From: an uncultured Eubacterium sp. | GTDB taxonomy: Bacteria > Bacillota > Clostridia > Oscillospirales > Acutalibacteraceae | Assembly: GCA_934561395.1 (NCBI GenBank) | Contig: CAKTGF010000002.1 | Location: 1 to 64,000, forward strand | DNA: 64,000 nucleotides | Reading direction: 5' to 3' | Part shown: piece by piece, positions 33,517 to 42,209 of the stretch | Layout: the number at the start of each line of letters is the position of its first letter | Position numbering within the stretch: the first letter of the stretch is position 1 | The notes under the pieces: model-generated | Seen by the model: only the letters and a program-made list of their open reading frames with translations | Databases searched by the model: none | What the model was told of the DNA's origin: nothing | Program-made: the position numbers and the translations under genes

Positions 33517-34374
33517 TTACTCTGACTCAACAGTATATGTAACGGTAGGAATTGTGCCGTATGTTTGTTTAAATTGATCGGCTGTAACGGTTCCACCAGC
33601 GGAACTGGAACTTTTAAACTTTAAATCCATGGTAGAGTTGTCGAGATTTGCAGTAATCTCATATGTAAAAGTTATAGTTTCTTCTCCATCAAAGGTAAAT
33701 GAAAGAGTTTCAGGAGTGGTGCTGTCATCATCCACATAGGTGCATTGTGAACCGTTGAAAAGAGCATTGCCGGTATCTTTGCCGCCATAAATTATGATAC
33801 TTTGTGGGAAAATACCACCATTGCCAACATCATCTTTAGCTGTAAGCTTAAGTGTTACACCGCTGCTTTCTGCCGGTGCAGTGGCATCTGCACTTGTTGA
33901 AGGCTGGGTTGATGATGTGGCAGGTGCAGTGTCAGGTTCGGTGGTGTCCTTTTCGTCCTGCTCATCTTTCTTTTCGTCTGATACGGTGGTTTTATCGTCC
34001 TCATCCTCTTTATCCTTGCCGCCGATAACGCCTGTTGCAAAAAGTGCGCCGATAACAATTGCAATTACAACGATTACTGCAACAACTGCAATAATAATTG
34101 TCTTTTTCTTCTTGCCGTCGTCATTTTGCGGGGGCATAGCAGGTGCTGGCTGGTATGGCTGGCTGCCGTTACCGTAGGGCTGCTGTGCAGGGGCTTGGTA
34201 ATAGCCCTGTGCAGGCTCTGCCGGATTAGGCTGCTGCGGTGCCTCATACACGGGTTGTTGGGGTTGTTGTGGTTGTGCCTGTGGTTCAGGCTGAGCCGGT
34301 GCCTGTGGTGCGCCGCAGTTACTGCAAAACTGTGTTCCGTCAGGCAGCTGTGCTCCGCATTTGCTGCAAAACAT
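33517..34374 (-). CDS. Zinc-ribbon membrane protein with acidic Ser/Thr-rich linker
   Basis: 285 aa. The N-terminal zinc ribbon has paired CxxC motifs (CSKCG at 3-7 and CSNCG at 17-21). A Pro/Gln-rich stretch follows (about 24-85), then KKKK and one transmembrane helix (about 92-115), an acidic Asp/Glu/Thr-rich spacer (about 118-170) and a C-terminal beta-rich extracytoplasmic domain (about 172-285). This layout is common in Clostridia, where the zinc ribbon lies inside the cell. Function unknown. Confidence 0.8.
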   Translation of the reverse strand: MFCSKCGAQLPDGTQFCSNCGAPQAPAQPEPQAQPQQPQQPVYEAPQQPNPAEPAQGYYQAPAQQPYGNGSQPYQPAPAMPPQNDDGKKKKTIIIAVVAVIVVIAIVIGALFATGVIGGKDKEDEDDKTTVSDEKKDEQDEKDTTEPDTAPATSSTQPSTSADATAPAESSGVTLKLTAKDDVGNGGIFPQSIIIYGGKDTGNALFNGSQCTYVDDDSTTPETLSFTFDGEETITFTYEITANLDNSTMDLKFKSSSSAGGTVTADQFKQTYGTIPTVTYTVESE

Positions 34375-34506
34375 ATTATTTCTCCTTTAAAATTAAATTT
34401 GCAACAAAAATTATATAACAATTGCAGTTGAATGTCAATTTGTGCCGAAGCTTTTTAATTGCCCTGTTTGGGCTCTGTTTCGCCGCCCTTACATAAGAAC
34501 AACAAC

Positions 34507-35283
34507 CTACATCAGCGAAATTAAATATGAAATTGCGATTATCAAATACAAAATGCCGTAAATAACCACCTGGTGGCCTAAATAAAACCAAAGGCTGTTT
34601 CTGCCCACAAAGCCGAAAAATTTTAGGCGTTTTTTATATGTCCATTGTGGGAAAGCGCCGTCCTTTGCGTATTTGCCGAAAAATGCGCCGAATTGGAACA
34701 TAAAAATCCAGGGGAATATTGCAAAGTAATCTGCGCTGTAAAAGCTGGTGTTATAAAAGCCCAGGGGCATAAGATAATTTGTTTTATAAAGAGCTGTTGG
34801 CAAATCAATCAGGCCGAAAAGCAGCGAGCCTGAGCTGACGGTATATGTCAGCGCAAACAGCGCCACGCAAATGAGCATACCCCAAGCGGGCTTTATTTTT
34901 TCAATAAGGGGCATAAGCAGCCCGGTTATTATCATACAACAGCCCAGGCAGTGGAGAATGCCGAAGTATATTTGGGCGTTATACATGCCTATTTTTGGCA
35001 GTATTACTGCTGTAACAAGGGTTATCAGCAGCCCGGCTCCCAAAACGATAAGTCCCCTTTTAACGGGGCTGCGGCTGAGCCTTGTGCAAATGCCAGAAAT
35101 GATAATAAAAATACCCCAAAAAATCGGCTGAACAACACACAGCCTGTCAAACATTTCATAGCCCCAGCTTGACGACATAACATCGCCTATTGCAAGAAAA
35201 CTGTGGTGCACAATCATTGCAACGATTGCAAAGCCCCTTAATTCATCAAGAATGGCTATTCTTTTTGTGTTTGCTTTCAACAA
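34507..35283 (-). CDS. HGSNAT-like (DUF1624) membrane protein
   Basis: 258 aa with about seven hydrophobic helices. ILDELRGFAIVAMIVHHSF at the N-terminus carries the DxxRG and His of the heparan-alpha-glucosaminide N-acetyltransferase-like (DUF1624) family, related to OpgC/acyltransferase-3 proteins. It probably moves an acyl group to a cell-surface glycan; substrate unknown. No operon partner is evident. Confidence 0.75.
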   Translation of the reverse strand: MLKANTKRIAILDELRGFAIVAMIVHHSFLAIGDVMSSSWGYEMFDRLCVVQPIFWGIFIIISGICTRLSRSPVKRGLIVLGAGLLITLVTAVILPKIGMYNAQIYFGILHCLGCCMIITGLLMPLIEKIKPAWGMLICVALFALTYTVSSGSLLFGLIDLPTALYKTNYLMPLGFYNTSFYSADYFAIFPWIFMFQFGAFFGKYAKDGAFPQWTYKKRLKFFGFVGRNSLWFYLGHQVVIYGILYLIIAISYLISLM

Positions 35284-35436
35284 ATCACCGCCTTCCCAAT
35301 AATTATATTAAATTTAAAATTTGTTGTAAATACCATTTCTATATGTTATTATAAAAATATTGATTAAGTTATTAAGGGAGGTAAGTCGGCACGGCAGACT
35401 GTGTTGATGTTAGTTACCCTTAACCGAGGTGATAAA

Positions 35437-36813
35437 ATGAAAGAATATAATGTAATGCAATACGGCGCCAAGGGCGACGGCAAGGCTAACGACTCCTTTG
35501 CAATCCAGCACGCAATTGACGATTGCGCAAAAAACGGCGGCGGCAGAGTTGTGCTGCAAAGCGGCAAGGTGTTTTACAGCGACTCCGTGCGTTTAAAGGC
35601 CAATGTTGATTTGCACATTCAAAAGGGCGCACGCCTAAAGGCAACAGGAAATATTGATGGTTATATAAGGCCGAACAAGCTTATTAACGACCCTAAAACC
35701 GCACTTATAGGCAACCCTGTTACAGGCAAGCCCAGCTTTGTGTTTATTTATGCCTACGAGGCTGACAATTGCACCATTTCAGGCGAGGGCGTTATTGACG
35801 CTAATGGTCATGCCTTTGTTCAGCGTAAGGATAAATACTATGTTACCGGGGATTTTTACCCCCGCCCCACAGTAATGTATGTTGAAAAAAGCAACCACAT
35901 TACCTTTAAGGAATTTACAGTTGTTGACGCACCGTTTTGGACCCTGCACCCGGCAGGCTGCGACGATGTTTTGATTGACAGAATCAGAATTTTAAATGAC
36001 CTTGATGTTGCAAACTCCGACGGTATCGACCCCGACCATTGCAGCAATGTTCGCATTTTGGGCTGCCATGTTACCTGTGCGGATGACTGCATTTGCCTTA
36101 AGGCCTCAAAGGGAAATGCCGAATACGGCCCGTGCGAAAATATTGTTATTGACGGCTGCACCCTTGTTTCAACCTCCGCCGCAATTAAAATCGGCACCGA
36201 GGGTGTGGGCGATTTTAAAAATGTTATTGTTTCAAACTGCATTATCAGCAGGTCAAACAGGGGGCTTTCAATTCAAATTCGTGACGGCGGCTGCGTTGAA
36301 AATGTTACCTATTCAAACATTATTATTGAAACACGCCGCTTTTGCCCCGACTGGTGGGGCACTGCCGAGCCAATTGTGCTTACCACCTTTAACCGTGATG
36401 AAAACACAAAAAGCGGAACCATTAAAAATATCAGATTTTTCAATGTTACCGCCAAGGGCGAAAACGGAGTGCTCATTCACGGCAACAGCGATAACATTAT
36501 TGAGGATGTTACCTTTGAAAACTGCCAAATTCAGCTTACAAAAACCTCAAAATGGGATTGCGGCCTGTATGATTTGCGGCCATGCCTTGATTGGGGCGTT
36601 GAAAAATACGATAATTCGGCATTTTTCATCAGATATGCAAAAAATGTGTTGATTGAAAAAACAAAAACCTCCTGGGGCAATGTTTGCCCAAGCTACAAGC
36701 ATGCGGTTGACGCAGAAAATGTTGAAAATCTTGAGCTTGTAAGGTTTGAGGGCAAATCGGTCAGCCCTGATGTTGACGATATTAAGCTAAACAATGTTAA
36801 ATTAGTAAAGTGA
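35437..36813 (+). CDS. Glycoside hydrolase family 28 (polygalacturonase type)
   Basis: 458 aa from ATG 35437 (SD GAGGTGAT), with no signal peptide. The right-handed beta-helix catalytic motif appears as NSDGIDPDHCSNV and CADDCICLKAS (about 192-230), the NTD/DD pair of GH28, and the later RSNRGLSIQIRDGG. It would hydrolyse alpha-1,4-galacturonide or related uronide or rhamnose linkages. The cytosolic location suggests action on imported oligogalacturonides. The SecB-like gene follows 9 nt later. Confidence 0.88.
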   Translation: MKEYNVMQYGAKGDGKANDSFAIQHAIDDCAKNGGGRVVLQSGKVFYSDSVRLKANVDLHIQKGARLKATGNIDGYIRPNKLINDPKTALIGNPVTGKPSFVFIYAYEADNCTISGEGVIDANGHAFVQRKDKYYVTGDFYPRPTVMYVEKSNHITFKEFTVVDAPFWTLHPAGCDDVLIDRIRILNDLDVANSDGIDPDHCSNVRILGCHVTCADDCICLKASKGNAEYGPCENIVIDGCTLVSTSAAIKIGTEGVGDFKNVIVSNCIISRSNRGLSIQIRDGGCVENVTYSNIIIETRRFCPDWWGTAEPIVLTTFNRDENTKSGTIKNIRFFNVTAKGENGVLIHGNSDNIIEDVTFENCQIQLTKTSKWDCGLYDLRPCLDWGVEKYDNSAFFIRYAKNVLIEKTKTSWGNVCPSYKHAVDAENVENLELVRFEGKSVSPDVDDIKLNNVKLVK

Positions 36814-36822
36814 GGAACGAAA

Positions 36823-37227
36823 ATGGTAGAACTTAAGGGATACAAAATCAACTCAATAAGCTTTGAAAACAAGGTTCAAAACGGAACACAGCTTAAACTG
36901 CAAAACCAATTCAAATATAATGTTAACTATATAGGCTCGCAAAACAAGTGCCTTGGCATTTTGGAGTTTAGGGTTGCAGACGCTGACATGAACCCCTTTG
37001 AAATTAAAATTGAAATGGTTGCCGAGTTTACCTACGGCGATGAGGACGATAAGGCGGATATTCATGTTACATCCTTTGACCAAATGTTCCCGTTTTTGCG
37101 CCAGGCAATTAACAATATTACTTCCCTTAGCGGCATGCCCGGGCTTTTAATCCCTATTGTTAAGCTGAAAAAGGAATCGGTATCCGTAAGAAAGTCAGGA
37201 GAGGACGGCGAAAATCCCCTTAATTGA
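36823..37227 (+). CDS. SecB-like chaperone
   Basis: 134 aa. VELKGYKINSISFENK at the N-terminus and the C-terminal FPFLRQAINNITSLSGMPGLLIP block correspond to the SecB fold. SecB-like proteins in Gram-positives are less studied and can act as export or antitoxin chaperones. No toxin-antitoxin pair is visible next to it. It lies between GH28 and a small CxxC protein, possibly in one transcript. Confidence 0.65.
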   Translation: MVELKGYKINSISFENKVQNGTQLKLQNQFKYNVNYIGSQNKCLGILEFRVADADMNPFEIKIEMVAEFTYGDEDDKADIHVTSFDQMFPFLRQAINNITSLSGMPGLLIPIVKLKKESVSVRKSGEDGENPLN

Positions 37228-37231
37228 TAAT

Positions 37232-37417
37232 ATGAAAAACTTATGCGATGAATGCTGGTACAATATCTATGACGAGGAGGACGAGGAATACTATTGCGAC
37301 CTCCAGCTTGATGAGGACGAATATGCAAAAATGTCGATGGATATAAGCCGTGGCAAAAGCTGCAAGTATTTTCGCCCTGATATTGGGGAATACGGTATTG
37401 TCAGAAAGCAAAATTAA
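37232..37417 (+). CDS. Small DUF6472-like Cys-rich acidic protein
   Basis: 61 aa, strongly acidic. LCDECWYN (CxxC, residues 5-8), YYCDLQLDEDEYA and CKYFRP give four Cys likely to bind zinc. It resembles the short clostridial DUF6472 family (Cys spacing plus ...YGIVRKQ ending). Starts 4 nt after the SecB-like gene. Terminator at 37425-37452. Confidence 0.65.
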   Translation: MKNLCDECWYNIYDEEDEEYYCDLQLDEDEYAKMSMDISRGKSCKYFRPDIGEYGIVRKQN

Positions 37418-37424
37418 ACCACTG

Positions 37425-37452
37425 AATCCCGCAGACCGTTGCGGGATTTTTT
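37425..37452 (+). terminator. Terminator after the DUF6472-like gene
   Basis: AATCCCGCA-gaccgt-TGCGGGATT followed by TTTTATT. Confidence 0.9.
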
Positions 37453-37562
37453 ATTAAATCCACATTATATACCACAGGAATAACAGGACTGTTTTGCCAC
37501 CACAAGCCCTTGTGTTAATTTATTAACAAACTGTAAATCTCGCACAATCCGAACCCAACATA

Positions 37563-37591
37563 TTGAAAATTTTTAAAAAATATGGTATAAT
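37563..37591 (+). promoter_or_regulatory. Promoter of the NfeD-SPFH operon
   Basis: TTGAAA (37563-37568), 17 bp, extended -10 TGG-TATAAT (37586-37591). Confidence 0.8.
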
Positions 37592-37660
37592 GTGCACAAT
37601 ATATGGAAAGATATTCAGCTGTAATTTTTCATATAAATACTAAAGAAAGGAGAAGAGGGT

Positions 37661-38101
37661 ATGTCAGACACAGCGATGTATATTATTTGGGCGGTTGCAA
37701 TAGTTCTTTTCGGCGTAGCCGAAGGGGTAACCACTCAACTTGTATCAATATGGTTTATGCTTGGCGCAATCGGCGCATTGATAGCGGCCCTTTGCCATAT
37801 ATCATTTTGGGTACAAATAATAATTTTTATTGCAATTACCGTAATAACATTAATAGCAACCAGACCCATTGTCAGAAAAAAGTTAAATGTAAAAATCGAA
37901 AAAACAAATGCCGACCGATGTATAGGTCAGGATGCGGTTGTGATTGAGGAGATAAACAATCTTTTGCCCCAAGGTCAGGTTAAGGTTGACGGCAAGGTTT
38001 GGACTGCTCGCTCCTCCGTGCAAGATAAAGTAATACCCCAAAACGCCGTGGTAAGGGTTGAAAAAATTGACGGCGTAAAGCTGATAGTTTCAGCAAAATA
38101 A
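37661..38101 (+). CDS. NfeD-family membrane protein
   Basis: 146 aa. Two or three N-terminal transmembrane helices (about 5-70) precede a cytosolic OB-fold NfeD domain (about 80-145; CIGQDAVVIEEINN, GQVKVDGKVWTARS). NfeD proteins pair with SPFH/stomatin proteins in membrane microdomains. The SPFH gene starts 27 nt downstream. SD AAAGGAG precedes the ATG. Confidence 0.9.
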   Translation: MSDTAMYIIWAVAIVLFGVAEGVTTQLVSIWFMLGAIGALIAALCHISFWVQIIIFIAITVITLIATRPIVRKKLNVKIEKTNADRCIGQDAVVIEEINNLLPQGQVKVDGKVWTARSSVQDKVIPQNAVVRVEKIDGVKLIVSAK

Positions 38102-38128
38102 CACATCATAACATAAAAGGAGAAATTT

Positions 38129-39049
38129 ATGGAATTCGTAATTATAGTAATTTTAATTATTGTGGCACTTGCCGCACTTATTTTTGCAAATATCAGAGTT
38201 GTGCCCCAGTCAAAAGCCTTTGTTATTGAAAGACTCGGCACATATTACAGCACCTGGGACACAGGCCTGCATGTTAAAATTCCCTTTATTGACAGAATTG
38301 CAAAAACAGTTTCGTTAAAGGAGCAGGTTGTTGACTTTAAGCCACAGCCGGTTATCACAAAGGATAATGTTACCATGCAAATTGACACAGTTGTGTTCTT
38401 CCAGATAACCGACCCAAAGCTTTACACCTACGGTGTTGAAAGCCCCATTTCGGCAATTGAAAACCTTTCTGCAACCACACTGCGTAACATCATCGGCGAG
38501 CTTGAGCTTGACTCAACCTTAACCTCCCGTGATACAATCAATGCCAAAATCAGAGTAATTCTTGATGAGGCAACCGACCCATGGGGCATTAAGGTTAACA
38601 GAGTGGAGCTTAAAAATATTATTCCGCCCCGTGAAATTCAGGACGCAATGGAAAAGCAAATGAAGGCAGAGCGTGAAAGAAGAGAGGCAATCCTCCGTGC
38701 AGAGGGCGAAAAGCAATCACGCATTCTTGTTGCAGAGGGTCATAAGGAATCTAAAATCCTGGAGGCCGAGGCTGAAAAGCAGTCAGCAATTTTGCACGCA
38801 GAGGCTGTTAAGGAGGCCAAGATTCGTGAGGCTGAGGGCGAGGCACTGGCGATTGAAACCGTGCAAAAGGCTTCGGCAAACGCAATTAAGCTTTTGAACG
38901 AGGCAAACGCAAATGATGCCGTATTAAAATTAAAGGCACTTGACGCCTTTACCGCCGCTGCCGACGGTCAGGCAACAAAAATCATTATTCCGTCTGAAAT
39001 TCAGGGCCTTGCAGGCCTTGCCGAGGGAATTTTGGAAACAACAAAATAA
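38129..39049 (+). CDS. SPFH/stomatin-family membrane protein
   Basis: 306 aa. One N-terminal transmembrane helix (about 2-22) is followed by the SPFH domain (VVPQSKAFVIERLGTYYSTWDTGLHVKIP; about 25-190) and an Ala/Glu-rich coiled coil (about 185-270) that drives oligomer rings. It forms a membrane scaffold with the NfeD protein. Stress-response or membrane-quality role in the family. Terminator at 39061-39098. Confidence 0.92.
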   Translation: MEFVIIVILIIVALAALIFANIRVVPQSKAFVIERLGTYYSTWDTGLHVKIPFIDRIAKTVSLKEQVVDFKPQPVITKDNVTMQIDTVVFFQITDPKLYTYGVESPISAIENLSATTLRNIIGELELDSTLTSRDTINAKIRVILDEATDPWGIKVNRVELKNIIPPREIQDAMEKQMKAERERREAILRAEGEKQSRILVAEGHKESKILEAEAEKQSAILHAEAVKEAKIREAEGEALAIETVQKASANAIKLLNEANANDAVLKLKALDAFTAAADGQATKIIIPSEIQGLAGLAEGILETTK

Positions 39050-39060
39050 TTTAACACTAT

Positions 39061-39098
39061 GGCTGTTGGGGGTTAATTCTCCCACAGCCTTTTGTTTT
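39061..39098 (+). terminator. Terminator after the SPFH gene
   Basis: GGCTGTTGGG / CCCACAGCC stem with one bulged T, followed by TTTTGTTTT. Confidence 0.8.
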
Positions 39099-39118
39099 GC
39101 CTGCGGGGCGTGTTATTG

Positions 39119-39147
39119 TTGTAAACGGCGTTAAATTATGGTATAAT
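39119..39147 (+). promoter_or_regulatory. Promoter of polA
   Basis: TTGTAA (39119-39124), 17 bp, TATAAT (39142-39147). Confidence 0.65.
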
Positions 39148-39176
39148 AACTACAACTATGTTTTCGAGGTAGCAGT

Positions 39177-41762
39177 ATGAAATTATTGGTTTTAGACGGC
39201 AACAGCATTATAAATCGTGCCTTTTACGGAATTAAGCTTTTATCCACAAAAAACGGCGATTATACCAATGCGGTTTATGGCTTTTTAAATATGATGAACA
39301 GGTTTGAGGATATGTGCAAGCCCGACGCCCTTGCGGTAGCCTTTGATGTGAGCGCACCCACCTTCAGGCACAAAATGTATGATGCCTACAAGGCTGGCAG
39401 GCACGCAATGCCGGATGAATTAAGGCAGCAGCTGCCGGTTGTTAAAAATATTTTGCACCTTTTGGGCATTAAAACCATTGAATGTGAGGGCTGGGAGGCT
39501 GACGATATTTTAGGCACCCTTGCCTTTGAATGCAGAAAAAACGGCAACGAGTGTTTTATTGCTACCGGCGACAGGGATTCGTTACAGCTTGCCCACGGCG
39601 GAGTAAAGGTGCTTTTGGCACGCACAAAATCCACCGATATTATGGACGAGCAGGCAATAATGCAGGAGTACGGCGTTACTCCGCAGCAGCTGATTCAGGT
39701 TAAGGCGTTGCAGGGCGACAGTTCTGATAACATACCCGGCGTTCAGGGGGTCGGCCCCAAAACCGCTCTTGATTTAATAGCAAGGTATAAAAGCGTTGAC
39801 TATATTTATGAAAATCTTGACAGCCTTGAAATTAAAAAAGGCGTGCACGACAAGCTTGAAAGGGATAAGGACAATGCTTATTTATCCTTAGCCTTGGGCG
39901 AAATTAAAACAGACGCCCCTATTGACACCGATATTAATTCTTACCTTATATGCGACGGCGACAAAAAGGCGGCAGCCGCCGAATTTGCAAGGCTTGAGCT
40001 GTTTTCTCTTATGGACAGATTTAACCTTAACGCAAATGACGCAATAGTTGTTGCCGAGGAGGTTAAGCCAAGGGATATTACAAGGCTGACCTGCATTGAT
40101 GCAGACTATCTTCTTGATAAAATAGGCAATGGCGATGCATATTTTTACCCTGTTGCGGTGGACAACACAATTACCGATTTAATGTTTGCCTTTGGGGATG
40201 AAATTATTGTTATGCCGTCACAAACCCCGGAATACAAATATTTTGTTCGCAATTTTTTTGAAAACGAAAATATAAAAAAATACACCTACAATTCAAAGCT
40301 GCTCCACCGCTTGGCGGCACAGCTTGGGGTTGAATGTAAAAATGTGTGCGGCGACCTTATGCTTTCCGCATATTTGCTTAAGCCGTCAGACAATAAATAT
40401 GATATTGAGCACCTTTGCCTTGATTACGCCGTGCCCATGCCGGAATTTAAAAATTCCCTGGGCTCAACAGATGAAAATGTTGTGTTTGCCGCAGTTATCA
40501 AGCCCCTTTTTGAAAAAACGGATGTGCTTTTGCAGGAGGCAAACCAGGTTAAGTTGCTTAATGAAATTGAGCTGCCCCTGGCAAGAGTGCTTGCAAAAAT
40601 GGAAACCGAGGGCTTTGCCGTTGACAGGCCGGGCATTGTTGATTTCGGCAAGCGCCTTGGGGTGCGTATTAACGAGCTGACCGGGCTTATTTATGACTGT
40701 GTGGGCTACGAATTTAACATTAACTCCCCAAAGCAACTGGGTGTTGCTTTGTTTGAGGATTTAAAGCTGCCCTGCAAAAAGAAAACAAAAACAGGCTATT
40801 CCACCAACGCCGAGGTGCTGGAGGGCTTAAAAAGCGAGCATGTTGTTATTGAATATATTTTGGAATACCGCTCACTTACAAAGCTTAAAAGCACATATTG
40901 CGACGGCTTGGTTAAGGTTATTGCCGAGGATGGCAGAATCCACACTTTCTTTAACCAGGTGGAAACCCGAACCGGCAGAATAAGCTCACTTGAACCTAAT
41001 CTGCAAAATATTCCCATTCGCACCGAGCTTGGCAGAGAAATGCGAAAGTTTTTTGTTGCGGCACCGGGCAAAATCCTTGTTGACGCCGACTACAGTCAAA
41101 TTGAGCTGCGTGTTCTTGCTGATTTGGCGAATGATGAAAATATGATTAACGCATTTAACAGCGGCAAGGATATTCACACCGCAACGGCGGCACAGGTGTT
41201 CAATTTGCCCGAGGAGCTTGTTACAAAGCAAATGCGTTCCTCCGCAAAGGCGGTTAACTTTGGCATTGTATATGGTATCGGCGCTTTCAGCCTTGCAAAG
41301 GATATAGGGGTCAGCCGCAGAGAGGCGCAGGAGTATATCGACAATTATCTTTTAACCTACAGCGGGGTTAAAAAATATATGACCCATGTTATTGACCTTG
41401 CCCGTGAGCGGGGCTACAGCGAAACCCTTTTCAACCGCCGCAGGTATTTGCCCGAGCTTAACGCATCAAACCATATGGTTAAGGCGGCGGGGGAGCGTAT
41501 TGCAAGAAATATGCCTATTCAGGGCACCGCTGCGGATATTATTAAAATTGCAATGGTTAGGGTGGATAAGCGCCTGACCGATGAAAATATGCAGTCAAGG
41601 CTGATTCTTCAGGTGCACGACGAGCTGATTGTTGAGGCTCCCGAAAACGAGGCGCAAAAGGCCCTTGAAATTGTTACCGAGGAAATGGAAAACGCCTGCA
41701 AAATGAAGGTTCTTCTTCGTGCAGACGGTAAAATCGGCAAAACCTGGTATGATGCTCACTGA
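39177..41762 (+). CDS. polA: DNA polymerase I
   Basis: 861 aa. The N-terminal 5'-3' exonuclease (about 1-285; LDGNSIINRAFYG, GDSSDNIPGVQGVGPKTA) is intact. The middle 3'-5' exonuclease-like domain (about 300-460) lacks the DxE pair and is presumably inactive, as in Bacillus-type enzymes. The polymerase has motif A DADYSQIELRVLA, motif B RSSAKAVNFGIVYG and motif C VHDELIVE. It fills gaps and removes primers. First of polA-rimI-478 aa-tsaD, closely spaced. Confidence 0.97.
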   Translation: MKLLVLDGNSIINRAFYGIKLLSTKNGDYTNAVYGFLNMMNRFEDMCKPDALAVAFDVSAPTFRHKMYDAYKAGRHAMPDELRQQLPVVKNILHLLGIKTIECEGWEADDILGTLAFECRKNGNECFIATGDRDSLQLAHGGVKVLLARTKSTDIMDEQAIMQEYGVTPQQLIQVKALQGDSSDNIPGVQGVGPKTALDLIARYKSVDYIYENLDSLEIKKGVHDKLERDKDNAYLSLALGEIKTDAPIDTDINSYLICDGDKKAAAAEFARLELFSLMDRFNLNANDAIVVAEEVKPRDITRLTCIDADYLLDKIGNGDAYFYPVAVDNTITDLMFAFGDEIIVMPSQTPEYKYFVRNFFENENIKKYTYNSKLLHRLAAQLGVECKNVCGDLMLSAYLLKPSDNKYDIEHLCLDYAVPMPEFKNSLGSTDENVVFAAVIKPLFEKTDVLLQEANQVKLLNEIELPLARVLAKMETEGFAVDRPGIVDFGKRLGVRINELTGLIYDCVGYEFNINSPKQLGVALFEDLKLPCKKKTKTGYSTNAEVLEGLKSEHVVIEYILEYRSLTKLKSTYCDGLVKVIAEDGRIHTFFNQVETRTGRISSLEPNLQNIPIRTELGREMRKFFVAAPGKILVDADYSQIELRVLADLANDENMINAFNSGKDIHTATAAQVFNLPEELVTKQMRSSAKAVNFGIVYGIGAFSLAKDIGVSRREAQEYIDNYLLTYSGVKKYMTHVIDLARERGYSETLFNRRRYLPELNASNHMVKAAGERIARNMPIQGTAADIIKIAMVRVDKRLTDENMQSRLILQVHDELIVEAPENEAQKALEIVTEEMENACKMKVLLRADGKIGKTWYDAH

Positions 41763-41768
41763 TTTAGT

Positions 41769-42209
41769 ATGAAAATAGAAAAATTTGAAAAAAAGCACCT
41801 TGACGGTGTTGTGAAAATCGAAGAGGTTTGCTTTGCTCATCCCTGGAGCAGAGCGGATTTGGAAAAGCAAATCGAGCTTGAAACCTCCCACTTTCTTGTT
41901 GCCACGGTTGACGGTGCGGCAGCAGGCTATATGGGGCTACAGGTATTTTCAGGGGAGGGGTATGTAACCAACATTGCTGTTTTGCCCCAATACAGGCGCC
42001 GTGGCATTGCCCGAGCCCTTATAAATGAGGAATTAAAAAACGATATGGATTTTATTTCCCTTGAGGTTAGAAAAAGCAACCTGCCTGCAATATCCCTTTA
42101 TGCCCAATGCGGCTTTGAAAGAGTGGGCGTTCGCCCCAACTTTTACACATCCCCCGATGAGGATGCAGTTATTATGACCGTAAAAAGGAACAGGAATGAA
42201 GAAAAATAA
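41769..42209 (+). CDS. rimI: Ribosomal-protein-alanine N-acetyltransferase
   Basis: 146 aa GNAT. VTNIAVLPQYRRRGIARALI is the acetyl-CoA-binding motif A, and LEVRKSNLPAISLYAQCGF plus DAVIMTV identify the RimI subfamily. It acetylates S18 and similar N-termini. It lies 6 nt after polA. Location near tsaD is the usual Firmicutes context. It overlaps the next gene by 14 nt. Confidence 0.9.
   Translation: MKIEKFEKKHLDGVVKIEEVCFAHPWSRADLEKQIELETSHFLVATVDGAAAGYMGLQVFSGEGYVTNIAVLPQYRRRGIARALINEELKNDMDFISLEVRKSNLPAISLYAQCGFERVGVRPNFYTSPDEDAVIMTVKRNRNEEK

Noticed and set aside
35996..36652. 218-aa plus-strand frame inside the GH28 gene
   Set aside because: Out-of-frame shadow of GH28, low-complexity and no SD.
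37603..37947. 114-aa plus-strand frame overlapping the NfeD gene
   Set aside because: Cys/Arg-rich with no domain; NfeD in another frame has an SD and domain.
39177..41762. DNA polymerase I as possible defective gene because its 3'-5' exonuclease is degenerate
   Set aside because: Loss of the DxE residues is normal for Bacillus-type Pol I.
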